NCBI RefSeq assembly: GCF_026151205.1
Contig: NW_026971887.1
Span: forward strand, 1 to 22,498
Direction: 5' to 3'
Origin: Bolinopsis microptera
Lineage: Eukaryota; Ctenophora; Tentaculata; Lobata; Bolinopsidae
Length of the DNA: 22,498 nucleotides
Position numbers and translations under genes: made by a program. Every line of letters starts with the position of its first letter. The first letter of the stretch is position 1. The notes under the pieces are model-generated. The model did no database searches, was not told the origin of the DNA, and saw only the letters and a program-made list of their open reading frames with translations. Shown here in pieces: positions 10,901-16,405 of this stretch.

Positions 10901-11728
10901 ATGTACAGAGATAGCAGAATCAGAGGTAAGGTCTGAAAAGCGTGTTAATTGTAACCAGGTAACCAGGTAACCAGGTAACCAGGTAACCAGGTAACCAGGT
11001 AACCAGGTAACCAGGTAACCAGGTAATTAGGTAACCAAGTAACCAGGTAACCAGGTAATTAGGTAACCAGGTAACCAGGTAATTAGGTAACCAGGTAACC
11101 AGGTAATTAGGTAACCAGGTAACCAGGTAACCAGGTAACCAGGTAACCAGGTAACCAGGTAACCAGATACCCATGTACAGAGATAGCAGAACCAGAGGTA
11201 TTGGTAAGGTCTGGGGAGCGTGTTAATTATACATGATAATCGTGCTGGCTTGTTCGCAACCAGTGAATATATCTGTATGTTTCATTATTTTCTTTAATAT
11301 ATACTTTAAGTATAATAATATACACTTTGTGAATCATTAACCTTAATAATAATAATAACTTCAAGTAAATAACCTTTAAGTTTAATCACATCAAGTTTAG
11401 GTACATTAACTTTAAGTAAATTATGTTGGATTGAATTAAAAGAAATATGAAAATAATGAAAGTAGTTTGAATTGTAGTATATTCCCGTAATTACCTGTAC
11501 AACAAGGTATATAGTTCCCGTAATTACCCCAATTACCTGTACAACAAGGTATATAGTTCCCGTAATTACCTGTATAACAAGGTATATAGTTCCCACGACA
11601 GAGATCTTAGTGCTCTGAGAAACACTTGTCAGAAAGCTTGCGACGCACAGATTGAAGAGAGTGAGAGAAAGCTTCTCCAGTCCCCTTATAACAGAGAAGA
11701 CACAAAACACCTTTCCTCTCAGCATCAT
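1754..11728 (-). CDS. SLC40A1: Ferroportin-like (SLC40 family) iron exporter, nine exons, possibly disrupted
   Basis: SLC40 proteins are major-facilitator-type membrane carriers that export Fe2+ across the plasma membrane. Here nine minus-strand exons encode about 430 residues (human about 570; the difference sits in loops). The exons follow family order: TM1-2; the G-x-W-x-D...R-x-K-V loop; TM4 with R-x-W-V-V-V-A; TM5 with a conserved Asp (human Asp181 region); TM7-9; the E-x-x-x-G-x-x-x-G-V region; TM11 with A-A-H where human has L-L-H507; and TM12. Phases agree at E1-E2, E2-E3, E3-E4, E4-E5, E5-E6, E7-E8 and E8-E9. Human Asp39 is Glu here, and the hepcidin-binding Cys326 is absent. Oddities: a +1 frameshift in E5, an unresolved E6-E7 junction and partial exon duplications. 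It could be a young pseudogene or carry an assembly error. Another MFS carrier is less likely. Confidence 0.72.
2065..3136 (+). mobile_element. ORF1-only non-LTR retroelement, decayed copy, in intron 8
   Basis: About 1.07 kb closely matches the element at 7575-8691 from CTTATCTTTTGTAACTT through the coding region to the AT-rich end ATTTGAGA(G)ACAATTAT. Flanks of the two copies are unrelated, so these are separate insertions of one family. No reverse transcriptase accompanies either. It lies in the last intron of the ferroportin-like gene, in antisense orientation. Confidence 0.75.
2163..3020 (+). pseudogene. Broken LINE ORF1-like protein
   Basis: The ATG at 2163 corresponds to the start of the intact copy, but codon 9 is TGA where the intact copy has CGA. 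Further stops and small indels follow up to about 2290. From ATG 2292 the frame is open to TAA at 3018-3020, 242 codons: a helical, Gln/Lys/Glu-rich stretch, then K-N-L-I-V-F-G-L-K-E-E-D, R-P-V-K-I-T-V and W-I-C-P-D-R-S-S-E-E-R. A late frameshift replaces the normal C-terminus (Y-I-R-N-G-K-V-C-S) with an unrelated tail. Confidence 0.75.
3137..3837. other. Rest of intron 8: simple repeat and inverted repeat
   Basis: No coding region seen. It contains a degenerate GGTTACTAGT/GGTTACTCTAGT array (3471-3573). The array is framed by two direct copies of a ~45-bp sequence (about 3425-3472 and 3579-3623, beginning TACACCT, containing CTGTACCTCTGCTTCTAGCC). A near-perfect 37-bp inverted repeat lies at 3690-3726 (arms TTGAATCT-GGGTCAT). 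TGCACGTGCA lies near 3315. Confidence 0.6.
3838..3936 (-). CDS. Ferroportin-like exon 8 (TM11, conserved His)
   Basis: Acceptor ATCCTCTTATCAG|GTG and donor TTCCAG|GTAGAG bound exactly 33 codons, phase 0 at both ends, fitting exons 7 and 9. The helix V-Y-T-V-A-A-H-V-F-L-A-L-A-L-V-L-G aligns with human Y-L-L-D-L-L-H507-F-I-M-V-I-L. His507 is one of the iron-binding residues of the C-terminal site. The following C-N-R-T-W-D-L-T-A-L stands where human has P-N-P-E-A-F-G-L-L. Confidence 0.7.
4041..4177 (-). CDS. Ferroportin-like exon 7 (TM10 end, E-x-x-x-G-V region)
   Basis: Acceptor ACAATTTTCATAG|GA and donor CCCGAA|GTGAGT bound 137 nt. Residues Y-Q-L-Y-V-G-L-F-T-V and A-G-E-G-N-K-S-T-L-I-G-V-A-E parallel human G-L-W-S-F-D-L-T-V and E-S-E-R-G-I-I-N-G-V-Q-N. 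The first half of TM10 is not visible upstream, so a small exon is missing, lost, or present in a form I could not find in the 190 nt before it. An alternative acceptor (AATAAAG|GTT, about 4125) pairs in phase 0 with exon 6 but would drop TM10 entirely. Confidence 0.55.
4368..4542 (-). CDS. Ferroportin-like exon 6 (TM8-TM9)
   Basis: Acceptor AAATTTCAG|T joins exon 5 to form Phe. The 58 codons read P-M-S-V-L-C-K-W-L-Y-F-V-S-T-I, then A-A-S-I-S-Y-M-V, then P-K-M-R-S-H-V and a second helix L-T-V-V-A-A-A-E-V-V-A-I-V. Spacing equals human G-S-I-L-S-I-L-M-G-A-S-A-I-T-G through L-R-R-K-C-G to TM9, without gaps in the first 32 positions. Donors at CACAA|GTGAGA (phase 0), CCAG|GTCACA (phase 2) and AGAA|GTTTAT (phase 1) are all possible. 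Only the last fits the acceptor chosen for exon 7. Confidence 0.68.
5129..5299 (-). CDS. Ferroportin-like exon 5 (loop and TM7) with +1 frameshift
   Basis: Acceptor CTTTTTAATTTCAG|TCA enters in phase 0, as exon 4 requires. Donor CATCTT|GTAACA exits with 2 nt, as exon 6 requires. The 171-nt length is one base too long for both to hold. The first part reads S-I-V-I-S-I-I-G-F-G-L-N-Y and ...L-L-Y-N-L-N-I-L-S. From about 5208 on, the +1 frame gives H-Y-G-M-I-T-F-L-I-F-C-F-L-V and F-F-G-V-I-I-Y-L, which fits TM7 of ferroportin (Y-N-Q-P-V-F-L-A-G-M-G-L-A-F-L-Y). Without the shift the first frame runs open to a weaker donor near 5070 and no longer fits. Either a pseudogene lesion, an assembly error, or splicing at CTAAG| (exon start 5210) after an unseen exon. 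Confidence 0.5.
5322..6585. mobile_element. Non-autonomous TIR transposon (MITE-like), TA target duplication
   Basis: The ends are CGGGTATTTGCCTCACAGAA at the left and its near-perfect inverse at the right (CGGGTAAATGCCTCACAGAA on the minus strand). TA flanks each end (5320-5321 and 6586-6587). The 1.26 kb body has no credible transposase. The terminal motif GCCTCACA(G/A)AATGGCC recurs internally, pointing inward in the left half (about 5514, 5680) and outward in the right half (about 5851, 6007, 6027, 6207, 6541). A 180-bp unit is tandemly duplicated at about 6011-6370. TA duplications suggest Tc1/mariner-like mobilisation, but the superfamily is not proven. Confidence 0.75.
6675..6734. repeat. 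Imperfect inverted repeat (GAACGGAC/GTCCGTTC)
   Basis: Arms of about 25 bp (6675-6699 and 6709-6734) around a 9-base loop. Outer GGACCTTA (6651) / TAAGGTCC (about 6733) extends the symmetry. Related direct units (ATGAACGGACAT...ATGAACGCT) occur at about 4731-4768. These could be the two ends of one larger element enclosing exon 5, or two unrelated insertions of a small hairpin repeat. Confidence 0.55.
6946..7529. repeat. 75-bp minisatellite, array 1 (7.8 copies)
   Basis: Near-identical 75-bp units beginning CCTGTGCTCCATTACTGTAG and ending ACACCCACCCA, differing at one or two bases per unit. Because 75 is a multiple of three and the unit lacks stops in several frames, long repetitive reading frames appear on both strands; I do not regard these as genes. 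Confidence 0.95.
7575..8691 (+). mobile_element. ORF1-only non-LTR retroelement, intact copy, in intron 4
   Basis: About 1.1 kb sharing both ends with the decayed copy at 2065-3136. A ~90-bp leader precedes an intact ORF1-like gene. A ~115-bp 3' part follows, ending in AT-rich sequence without clear poly(A). No endonuclease or reverse transcriptase is present between the ends. It is antisense to the host gene. The 75-bp minisatellite lies on both sides (ending 7529, resuming 8925). Confidence 0.7.
7668..8576 (+). CDS. LINE ORF1-like protein (coiled coil plus RNA-binding-type domain)
   Basis: 302 residues from ATG 7668, in a perfect CACCATGG context, to TGA 8574. The ATG is chosen over upstream codons because homology with the second copy begins in its leader. 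Residues about 1-60 are acidic. About 85-150 look like a long amphipathic helix or coiled coil rich in Gln, Lys, Glu (T-E-A-L-A-D-K-E-K, then Q-K-D-E-Q-L-Q-L). About 180-300 are compact: R-S-K-N-L-I-V-F-G-L-K-E-E-D-E-E, T-R-V-G, R-P-V-K-I-T-V, V-W-I-C-P-D-R-S-S-E-E-R, Y-I-R-N-G-K-V-C-S. This pattern fits ORF1 proteins of CR1/L2/L1-type LINEs, which bind element RNA as a chaperone. The exact clade is unassigned. An intact frame suggests recent mobility. Confidence 0.75.
   Translation: MEDDLNLTRSQKKIKDFNYEEKEDVEGCTERWFTSMARELKLENFEIRGNMDQEILMSPSIYKRYMANWVMQAADLVRRQSSQMSAMMEIVECLKTEALADKEKMVRLQDQLLVQKDEQLQLFKTSVEETVQTTVETGIKSYSAAVQKNSTSGAVCNSKILKNVMKSVAAEKDRSKNLIVFGLKEEDEEQLPALVTALLEEIGEKPHFEATRVGWKRPGTAIRPVKITVPSSTAVHQILMKTGRLKMADAHKNVWICPDRSSEERAARKNVVTDLKKKRAEQTHLDHYIRNGKVCSRVKKTP
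8925..9239. repeat. 75-bp minisatellite, array 2 (4.2 copies)
   Basis: Same unit and orientation as the array at 6946-7529, starting at CAGCATACACCCACCCA and cut in mid-unit at 9239. The 8692-8924 stretch before it is unique, with no recognised gene. Confidence 0.95.
9319..10033. repeat. Tandem duplication (~310-400 bp) capturing the end of exon 4
   Basis: Unit A (9319-9628) and unit B (9629-10033) both begin GTGTTTCACCCTTACGGTTG, share about 150 bp almost identically, continue through a 49-bp minisatellite, and end in the same ~55 bp. That final piece (about 9573-9627 and 9973-10033) contains the last ~42 bp of exon 4 and its donor site. Only the unit B side is joined to the rest of exon 4. 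Confidence 0.8.
9485..9975. repeat. 49-bp minisatellite with GGTAAC/GTTACC core
   Basis: Units such as GGTAACTATGGTTACTGGACAGGTAATATAGTTAACACATGTTAACCAT recur about six times, in two blocks (9485-9573 and 9787-9975) split by the larger duplication. Each unit contains the palindromes GTTAAC and ACATGT. Confidence 0.8.
9992..10169 (-). CDS. Ferroportin-like exon 4 (TM5-TM6)
   Basis: Acceptor AAATCCCCCAG|T and donor CCCGAG|GTTCGT bound 178 nt (1 nt plus 59 codons). The leading T completes AG-T (Ser) from exon 3. It encodes S-I-A-Q-D-I-G-Q-V-L-G-L-I-V-F, then D-W-D-S-A-V-V-F-L-V-C-G-V-V-V-I-F and L-Q-L-L-S-Y-K-L. This matches the TM5/TM6 pair of ferroportin, including the TM5 Asp (human R-I-D181-Q-L-T-N-I-L). 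It ends in phase 0. Its last ~42 bases are duplicated at about 9583-9626. Confidence 0.75.
10420..10566 (-). CDS. Ferroportin-like exon 3 (TM4, R-x-W-V-V-V-A signature)
   Basis: Acceptor ACAATTGTGCAG|G and donor AACAG|GTGTGT bound 147 nt. The product is a helix (F-L-M-I-P-V-L-I-V-M-Q-V-T-N), then H-L-A-L-H-L-A-T-E-R-M-W-V-V-V-A-A and a D/S-rich loop. In human ferroportin the same place reads A-I-T-I-Q-R-D-W-I-V-V-V-A-G, one of the most conserved parts of the family. The RDW Asp (human 157) is Met here. The single leading G completes the glycine codon begun in exon 2. Confidence 0.75.
10598..10770. repeat. 9-bp repeat (GTAACTATG / GTAACTATT), ~19 copies, intron 2
   Basis: A near-perfect nonamer array fills most of intron 2, ending 4 bp from the exon 2 donor. 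The Met-Val-Thr repeat reading frame it creates is an artefact of the 9-bp period. Confidence 0.9.
10775..10932 (-). CDS. Ferroportin-like exon 2 (TM2 end, loop, TM3)
   Basis: Acceptor CGCTTTTCAG|ACC and donor CGG|GTAAAC bound 158 nt (52 codons plus 2 nt). It encodes T-L-P-L-I-L-L-S-L-Y, then M-G-I-W-L-D-S-T-Q-R-S-K-V, then a long hydrophobic helix. The middle matches the G-D-W-V-D-x-x-x-R-L-K-V loop of ferroportin, an MFS motif-A-like turn. The entry phase (0) fits exon 1 and the exit phase (2 nt) fits exon 3. Confidence 0.75.
10951..11165. repeat. 8-bp repeat (AGGTAACC / AGGTAATT), ~27 copies, intron 1
   Basis: An octamer array with a regular scatter of AATT-variant units lies between the complete exon 2 and a truncated copy of its 5' end (11161-11210). 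Confidence 0.9.
11161..11210 (-). pseudogene. Partial copy of ferroportin-like exon 2
   Basis: Repeats the acceptor (CGCTCCCCAG|ACC) and the first codons of exon 2 (T-L-P...L-L-S-L-Y-M-G-I-W-L) with 6 extra bases, then dissolves into the octamer array. It retains a usable acceptor but no donor. Confidence 0.8.
11482..11596. repeat. Triplicated exon 1 donor region (~32-bp repeat)
   Basis: Three copies of TTCCCGTAATTACC...TGTA(C/T)AACAAGGTATATAG. On the minus strand each carries the last codons of exon 1 (G-T-I-Y-L-V) and an ACAG|GTAATT donor. Three equivalent donors therefore lie in series. Confidence 0.8.
11570..11728 (-). CDS. Ferroportin-like exon 1 (TM1 and start of TM2)
   Basis: Begins with two adjacent ATG codons and runs 53 codons to a strong donor, ACAG|GTAATT, in phase 0. 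Residues 8-33 are hydrophobic and match the first helix of ferroportin: K-V-F-C-V-F-S, then L-E-K (human G-D-R), then V-A-S-F-L (human A-V-S-V-F-L). The last residues (S-V-V-G-T-I-Y-L-V-I-Q) continue into exon 2 as TM2. Upstream of the ATG lies a short GTAAC-rich repeat instead of the leader seen in the two partial copies at 11775-11893. The true 5' end may therefore have been rearranged, and an upstream start is possible. Confidence 0.65.
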
Positions 11729-11774
11729 TGTAACTATGGTAACTAGGTAATTAGGTAACCAGGTAACCAGGTAA

Positions 11775-11893
11775 CGTTTCCTCTCAGCACCATTGTCAGT
11801 GATAACTATTTGAAACCCTGAGAGCTACTACAAAACACCTTTCCTCTCAGCATCATTGTCAGTGATAACTATTTGAAACCCTGAGAGCTACTT
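11775..11893 (-). pseudogene. Two partial copies of exon 1 start with leader
   Basis: Two tandem ~60-bp units (11775-11830 and 11831-11893) read, on the minus strand, a leader (GTAGCTCTCAGGGTTTC, then CACTGACA) followed by an ATG and the first codons of exon 1 (M-L-R-G-K-V-F-C in the upstream unit). Each then stops where the next unit begins. A third start belongs to exon 1 itself. Confidence 0.75.
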
Positions 11894-12186
11894 AAAATTT
11901 AGACGTAGAGTTAAGAAATCTAGATAGTAGAGGCTCTACGGGCAAAAAGACGTGTTTTCTGCTATGAGTTTGGAGACCTAACCATTAATTGGACACAATA
12001 GTATGATGTGTAACATGTAAGGATCAAGAATATGTTTAGAAATATAAATAGGACCTTATTAGTCAAGCGCTTTACCAATGCGCGTTTTAAACTTTGACAG
12101 TCTATAACTCTTAGGTCAATAAAGTAATTATATTCATATTTTGTCAGCAATAAAATCACATTTTTTTATTTTATTATTTTTAAAAG
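11894..12186. other. Intergenic region between divergent genes
   Basis: AT-rich, no coding region recognised. It would contain the promoter of the minus-strand ferroportin-like gene. I see no clear TATA box or initiator. The T-rich stretch ending TTTTTAAAAG at 12186 can act as the acceptor of the following plus-strand exon. Confidence 0.35.
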
Positions 12187-12290
12187 AGAGGCTGGGCTTG
12201 GTTGGCCCACGAGAAGAGAGCATATGGATGCTTTGCCTACCTCTGGGGTATGGCAGTCCTGTGGGACGCTGCCGGTGGAATCAAAATGTG
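12187..12290 (+). pseudogene. Cysteine-rich exon-like frame, 5' part, split by transposon
   Basis: After a possible acceptor (TTTTTAAAAG|AG) the frame is open for 34 codons (R-G-W-A-W-L-A-H-E-K-R-A-Y-G-C, ...W-G-M-A-V-L-W-D-A-A-G-G-I-K-M) and stops in mid-codon at the inserted element. If the element and one AATGTG copy are ignored, it resumes in frame at 15177 with C-N-Q-A-I-K-D-D-G-K-C-C-G-V-C-H-R and TGA at 15226. The D-G-K-C-C-x-V-C ending resembles the end of a von Willebrand C domain. Upstream exons were not found, so this may be a gene relic. Confidence 0.4.
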
Positions 12291-12860
12291 GGGGGGGTCC
12301 AACCCGATGTCCGATATGAGGGTTGATGAGGCCAAAATCGGAATCGGAAAAATCGGAAAAATCGGAAAATTGAGAAATTTTAGAGAATCGATCTCTAAAA
12401 CCTCTCAGAAGTGATATAATTCAACCAGAACCCCTACATATGCTATATTGTTATGAGAAAACGAACTAATTGGACATTCCAATAGTATGTTTTATGTGTT
12501 TTTCCACTGCAGGGGCTAGTATGCTCACTACTAGTTGGAGTTGTCATGTACTCCCAGACCCGAGTGCTTTGGCCTCTTGACGTGAGATCGATTGTTTCTG
12601 CTCATTAATTTTATCCCTGTTACTTGTTATTATGTATTAGTACAACACTAGGTACCGGGTTATATTTTGTGGTCCGGTCTTTAAACATACCATAATATCA
12701 CTAGTACACTGCACCTTAAATGTATAGTCAAGTACATTTGTATCGTAACACATGCTTGGCTGGGGGATCATGTTTTGTGTCCGTTCGGTACCCTGTATTT
12801 TCAAAACGGACAAAAAGTAGGGCGGACAAAAACGGACAAAAACAGACAAAACATTTAGAT

Positions 12861-14487
12861 GTCCTCCTCCTCCTCCTCCTAAGTCTTCCTCCTCCTGAGT
12901 CCTTCTCCTCCTCAGTCCTCTTCAGTCCTCTTCCTGACTCCTCGTCCTCGTCCTTCTCCTCAGTCCTCCTCACCTTCCTCCTCAATCCCCTTCTCCTCCT
13001 CAGTCCTACTCCCAGTCCTCCTCCTTCTCCTTCTCATTCTTCTTCTCCTCCTCCTCATCCTCATTTCTCCTCCTGAGTCCTTCTCATCCTCCTCCACCTC
13101 CTGAGTCCACCTCCTGAGTCCTCATCCTCCTCCTCAGTCATCATCCTCTTCCACCTGAGTCCTCCCCCAGTCCTCCTCCTCCTTCTCCTCCTCATCCTCC
13201 TCCTCATCAGTCCTCATCCTCTGTCCTCCTCATAATCGTCCTCGTCCTCGTCCTCGTCCTTAGTCCTCGTCCTCCTTATCCTCCTCCTCAGTCCTCCCCC
13301 AGTCCTCATCCTCCTCCTTCTCCTCCTCCTCCTCCTCCTCCTCCTTCTCCTTTTTCTTCTCCTCCTAATCATTCCTCCTCCTCAGTCGTCGTCGTCCTCC
13401 TCCTCGTCCTTAGTCCTCGTCCTCTTCAGTATTCCTCCTCAGTCCTCATCCTCATCATCCTCCTCTTCAGTCTTCCTCCTGAGTCCTCCTCCTCGTCCTC
13501 CTCCACCTCCTCATTCCCCTCCTTATCCTCCTCCTCTTCAGTCCTCCTCATCCTCCTCCTCGTTCTCCTCCTTATCCTCCTCCTCCGCAGTCCTTCTCCT
13601 CAGTCCTCCTCCTCCGCAGTCCTTCTCCTCCTCGTCAGTCTTCCTCCTCGCCAGTCCTCCTTCTCCTTCTTCTCCTCCTACTCCTAAGTCCTCCCCCTCC
13701 TCCTCAGTCCTCCTCCTCCCTCTCATCCTTTTCCTCCTTCTCCTCCTTCTCCTCCTACTCCTAAGTCATCCTCCTGCTCCTCAGTCCTCCCCCAGTCCTC
13801 CTCCTTATCAGTCCTTCCCCAGTCCTCCTTCTCCTCCTCCTCATCCTCAATCCTCCTCCTCATCATCCTCCTCAGTCCTCCTCCTCCTCAGTCCTCCCTA
13901 AGTCCTCCTCTTCCTGAGTCCTCCCCAGTCCTCCTTCTCCTCCTCCTCATCCCCTCAGTCCTCCTCCTCAGTCCTCCTCGTCCTTAGTCCTCCCCAGTCC
14001 TCCTTCTCCTCATCCTCAGTCCTCCTCCTCAGTCCTCGTCCTTCTCCTTTTTAACAGTCTTCCTCCTCGTCCTCGCTCTCGTCCTCCTCCTTCTCCTCCT
14101 TCTCGTCTTCCTCCACCAATCCTGCTCCTCTTCCTCAGTCCTCCCTCTCCTCTTCAGTCCTCTTCCTCCTCAGTCCTTCTCGGTCCTCCTCTTTCTCCTC
14201 AGTCTTCCTCCTTCTCCTCCTCCTCCTCAGTTCTCTTCCTCATCCTCCTCCTTCTTCTCTTCCTTCTCCTCCTAATCAGTCCTCCTCCTAATCAGTCCTC
14301 CTCCTCAGTCGTCCTCCTCCTCGTCCTTAGTCCTCGTCCTCATCGTCCTTAGTCCTCGTCCTCATCCTCCTAGTCCTCGTCCTTAGTCCTCGTCCTCATC
14401 CTCCTAGTGCTCGTCCTGGTCCTCCTCAGTCTTCCTCCTCTGTCCTCCTCAGTCCTCCTTCTCCTCAGTCCTCCTCCTCCTCATCAG
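12861..14487. repeat. 1.6 kb polypyrimidine tract (TCCTCC / CAGTCCTCC)
   Basis: The plus strand is almost entirely C and T for 1.6 kb, built from TCC triplets broken at irregular intervals by CAGTCC, GAGTCC or AAGTCC. Reading frames in it (Ser/Pro/Leu-rich on plus, Glu/Arg-rich on minus) are low-complexity artefacts. A short (A)CGGACAAAAA repeat (about 12805-12850) precedes it. Confidence 0.9.
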
Positions 14488-15090
14488 TTTACACAATTTA
14501 TTGTTACTAAAATGTTTTTAAACGCATTTGAGTCTGTAACATATTGACATGTTACTGTTACTGACTCAAAATGTGCTCGAGAATTTTTTTGTTTAATAGA
14601 GTTTTACTCTCCAGTACTATGGAAAAGTTGTTACATGATAAATAAAGATTTTGATAAATAAAGTGATTTTCATCCCTTTTAATGTTATTGAAAATTGTGT
14701 AGACTATTCTTTGTATCTAACTGAGGATTGGAAGTTTGAGAAAGGACCAGTCATTAACCGTGCTACCCATTTCTGCAGATAGCCTGTTACAAATTGTGGA
14801 GACAAATTGTGGAGACAATTTAAATCAAAAGTTACTAAAGCGTTCGCTATTTGTTACGATTGTTATTACCAACCGTACCTCTTTCAATTGTGGACCGGGG
14901 TGGATGTTTCTGTCAAACAAGAGTTGATTCGACATTGTGTTGTTTTTCGGACGAAACGATTCTTGTTTGGAACAAGATACCATTTTGGAGTTCTGGGACC
15001 ACCACCAATCGATTTCTTGTCATATTTAAGTACAGAAATAGCTACCTATATCGCCTAGAAACCTCAGAGGGAAGATTTAAATTTTCCCGA
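14488..15090. other. Right arm of the TIR transposon
   Basis: AT-rich; several short overlapping frames, none with a recognisable domain. A duplicated ACAAATTGTGGAG lies near 14790-14815. I see no functional gene. Confidence 0.4.
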
Positions 15091-15176
15091 TTTATCCGCT
15101 ATGAGGGTTGATGAGGCCAAAATCGGGATCGGAATGATCGGAATTGATCGGGTTGGACCCCCCCCCCCCCAATGTG

Positions 15177-15228
15177 TAATCAAGCTATCAAGGATGATGG
15201 TAAGTGTTGTGGGGTGTGTCATAGATGA
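15177..15228 (+). pseudogene. Cysteine-rich exon-like frame, 3' part, with stop
   Basis: Continuation of 12187-12290 on the far side of the transposon, ending TGA 15226-15228. It contains K-C-C-G-V-C, the pattern that closes many VWC domains. The downstream ~650 bp (15229-15898) holds no recognised gene and could be 3' UTR or spacer. Confidence 0.4.
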
Positions 15229-15898
15229 ACGCTTAAGTGGTGGTTGAGTGTGGAAGAGAGAGGCGAACTAAGACGATGTTTGAGTAGTCGCTATGTTACA
15301 CCGGTCTGGTCCAGCTCCTCTGGCAACACTAAGCGTTTAGTGTGGTTTGCAAAGTTGACGATGGTGGAGATGTGTTGGTTGTCGAATATGTCATCGACGG
15401 AGAGGTAGTAAAAATATAATGTAATTAATAGAAAACATTTCAGCACCCATCATGTTCTTTATAATCTCTAGCAATGTAACACTAAAAAAGTTGTATGACC
15501 TCCACAAATAAAATGTGGCAATAGAAATGTGGCAATATAAATTATGGGTAGCTCGGCAATGGTGCCCGGTTGGCTAGACTCAGAACAGCTGAACATGTTA
15601 GATTTCATATGGGTTAGTAAAACCATTAACACCTTCTTTTAAGAGATTAAGTAGTTGGTTGTATCGACCATGAGTAACACCTCCTGACAGGGGCAATTCT
15701 CATTTCGCACCTTTAATTCACAGCAAATTGTTTTAGTTTTAAATAAAATAGATTCGGCAGGGAAAATGTAACAGCTCCAAAGATTCTTCTGTGATCATAT
15801 TTTCTCTGAATGCAAAATTAATTATATAGGTTTATTAGAATTGTAAAGAGTGCATTTTTGATGAAGATGATGTATTTCAGCTAACATATTTTTATAAG

Positions 15899-16215
15899 GC
15901 AGAAAAGATCGTTCTATTTAGCGTTAATTAGGTCTATATTTGAACATTGTTCTGTCATAAAGTCCCCTCAAACTGCAACTCATCTTGAAAAGTTTGTTGC
16001 TATTTAAAAGCGGGCCATTAAATGGATCAATAGTGAACCCTACTCCAGTAATTATAATGACGATAAACTTGCTACAGAGGAAAAAAAATTAAATATTCTC
16101 CCTGTTGAACAGAAGTTTATTTATAACGATCTTATGACCTTCTATGAAATAGTGAATAGCATAATTCCAGTATCACTCCCTACTTATATAGTCCTATCCA
16201 GTCCAGAGGGCACCC
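15899..16215 (+). pseudogene. LINE reverse transcriptase C-terminal relic
   Basis: One frame reads Y-L-A-L-I-R-S-I-F-E-H-C-S-V-I, K-S-P-Q-T-A-T-H-L-E-K-F-V-A-I, a stop (TAA, probably from CAA), then K-R-A-I-K-W-I, L-N-I-L-P-V-E-Q-K-F and D-L-M-T-F-Y-E-I-V-N. This is the post-catalytic region of a Jockey/CR1-type reverse transcriptase, unlike the two other LINE fragments in this window. It runs directly into a 10-bp repeat array at about 16228. Confidence 0.75.
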
Positions 16216-16227
16216 GATACACTAGGT

Positions 16228-16405
16228 ACATAGCAACACATAGCTACACATAGCAACACATAGCAACACATAGCAACACAAAGCTACACATAGCAACACA
16301 TAGCAACACATAGCAACACATAGCTACACATAGCAACACATAGCAACACATAGCAACACATAGCAACACATAGCAACACATAGCTACACATAGCTACACA
16401 TAGCT
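16228..16405. repeat. 10-bp repeat (ACATAGCAAC / ACATAGCTAC), ~18 copies
   Basis: A regular decamer array with CAAC and CTAC variants, immediately followed by the TGACGTCA array. Confidence 0.92.

Larger units (their letters stand above)
12291..15170. mobile_element. 2.88 kb TIR DNA transposon with 6-bp target duplication AATGTG
   Basis: The left end is GGGGGGGTCCAACCCGAT (12291-12308). The right end is its inverse, ATCGGGTTGGAC followed by a C run to 15170. AATGTG flanks both ends exactly (12285-12290, 15171-15176). A subterminal ATGAGGGTTGATGAGGCC-AAAATCGG is present at both ends in direct orientation (about 12315 and 15102). No intact transposase is visible in the 550-bp left or 600-bp right arm, so the element is non-autonomous. 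Most of the interior is a polypyrimidine tract. The 6-bp duplication does not point clearly to one superfamily. Confidence 0.75.

Noticed and set aside
10604-11174. Met-Val-Thr and Leu-Pro-Gly-Tyr repeat proteins
   Set aside because: Products of the 9-bp and 8-bp satellites in introns. The end of the second frame overlaps a truncated copy of exon 2, which explains its membrane-like start.
12728-13726. Ser/Pro-rich (plus) and Glu/Arg-rich (minus) proteins
   Set aside because: Low-complexity translations of the polypyrimidine tract.
14736-15111. Three overlapping short frames in the right arm of the TIR transposon
   Set aside because: No shared codon signal, no domain and no splice support; possibly eroded transposase, but not provable.
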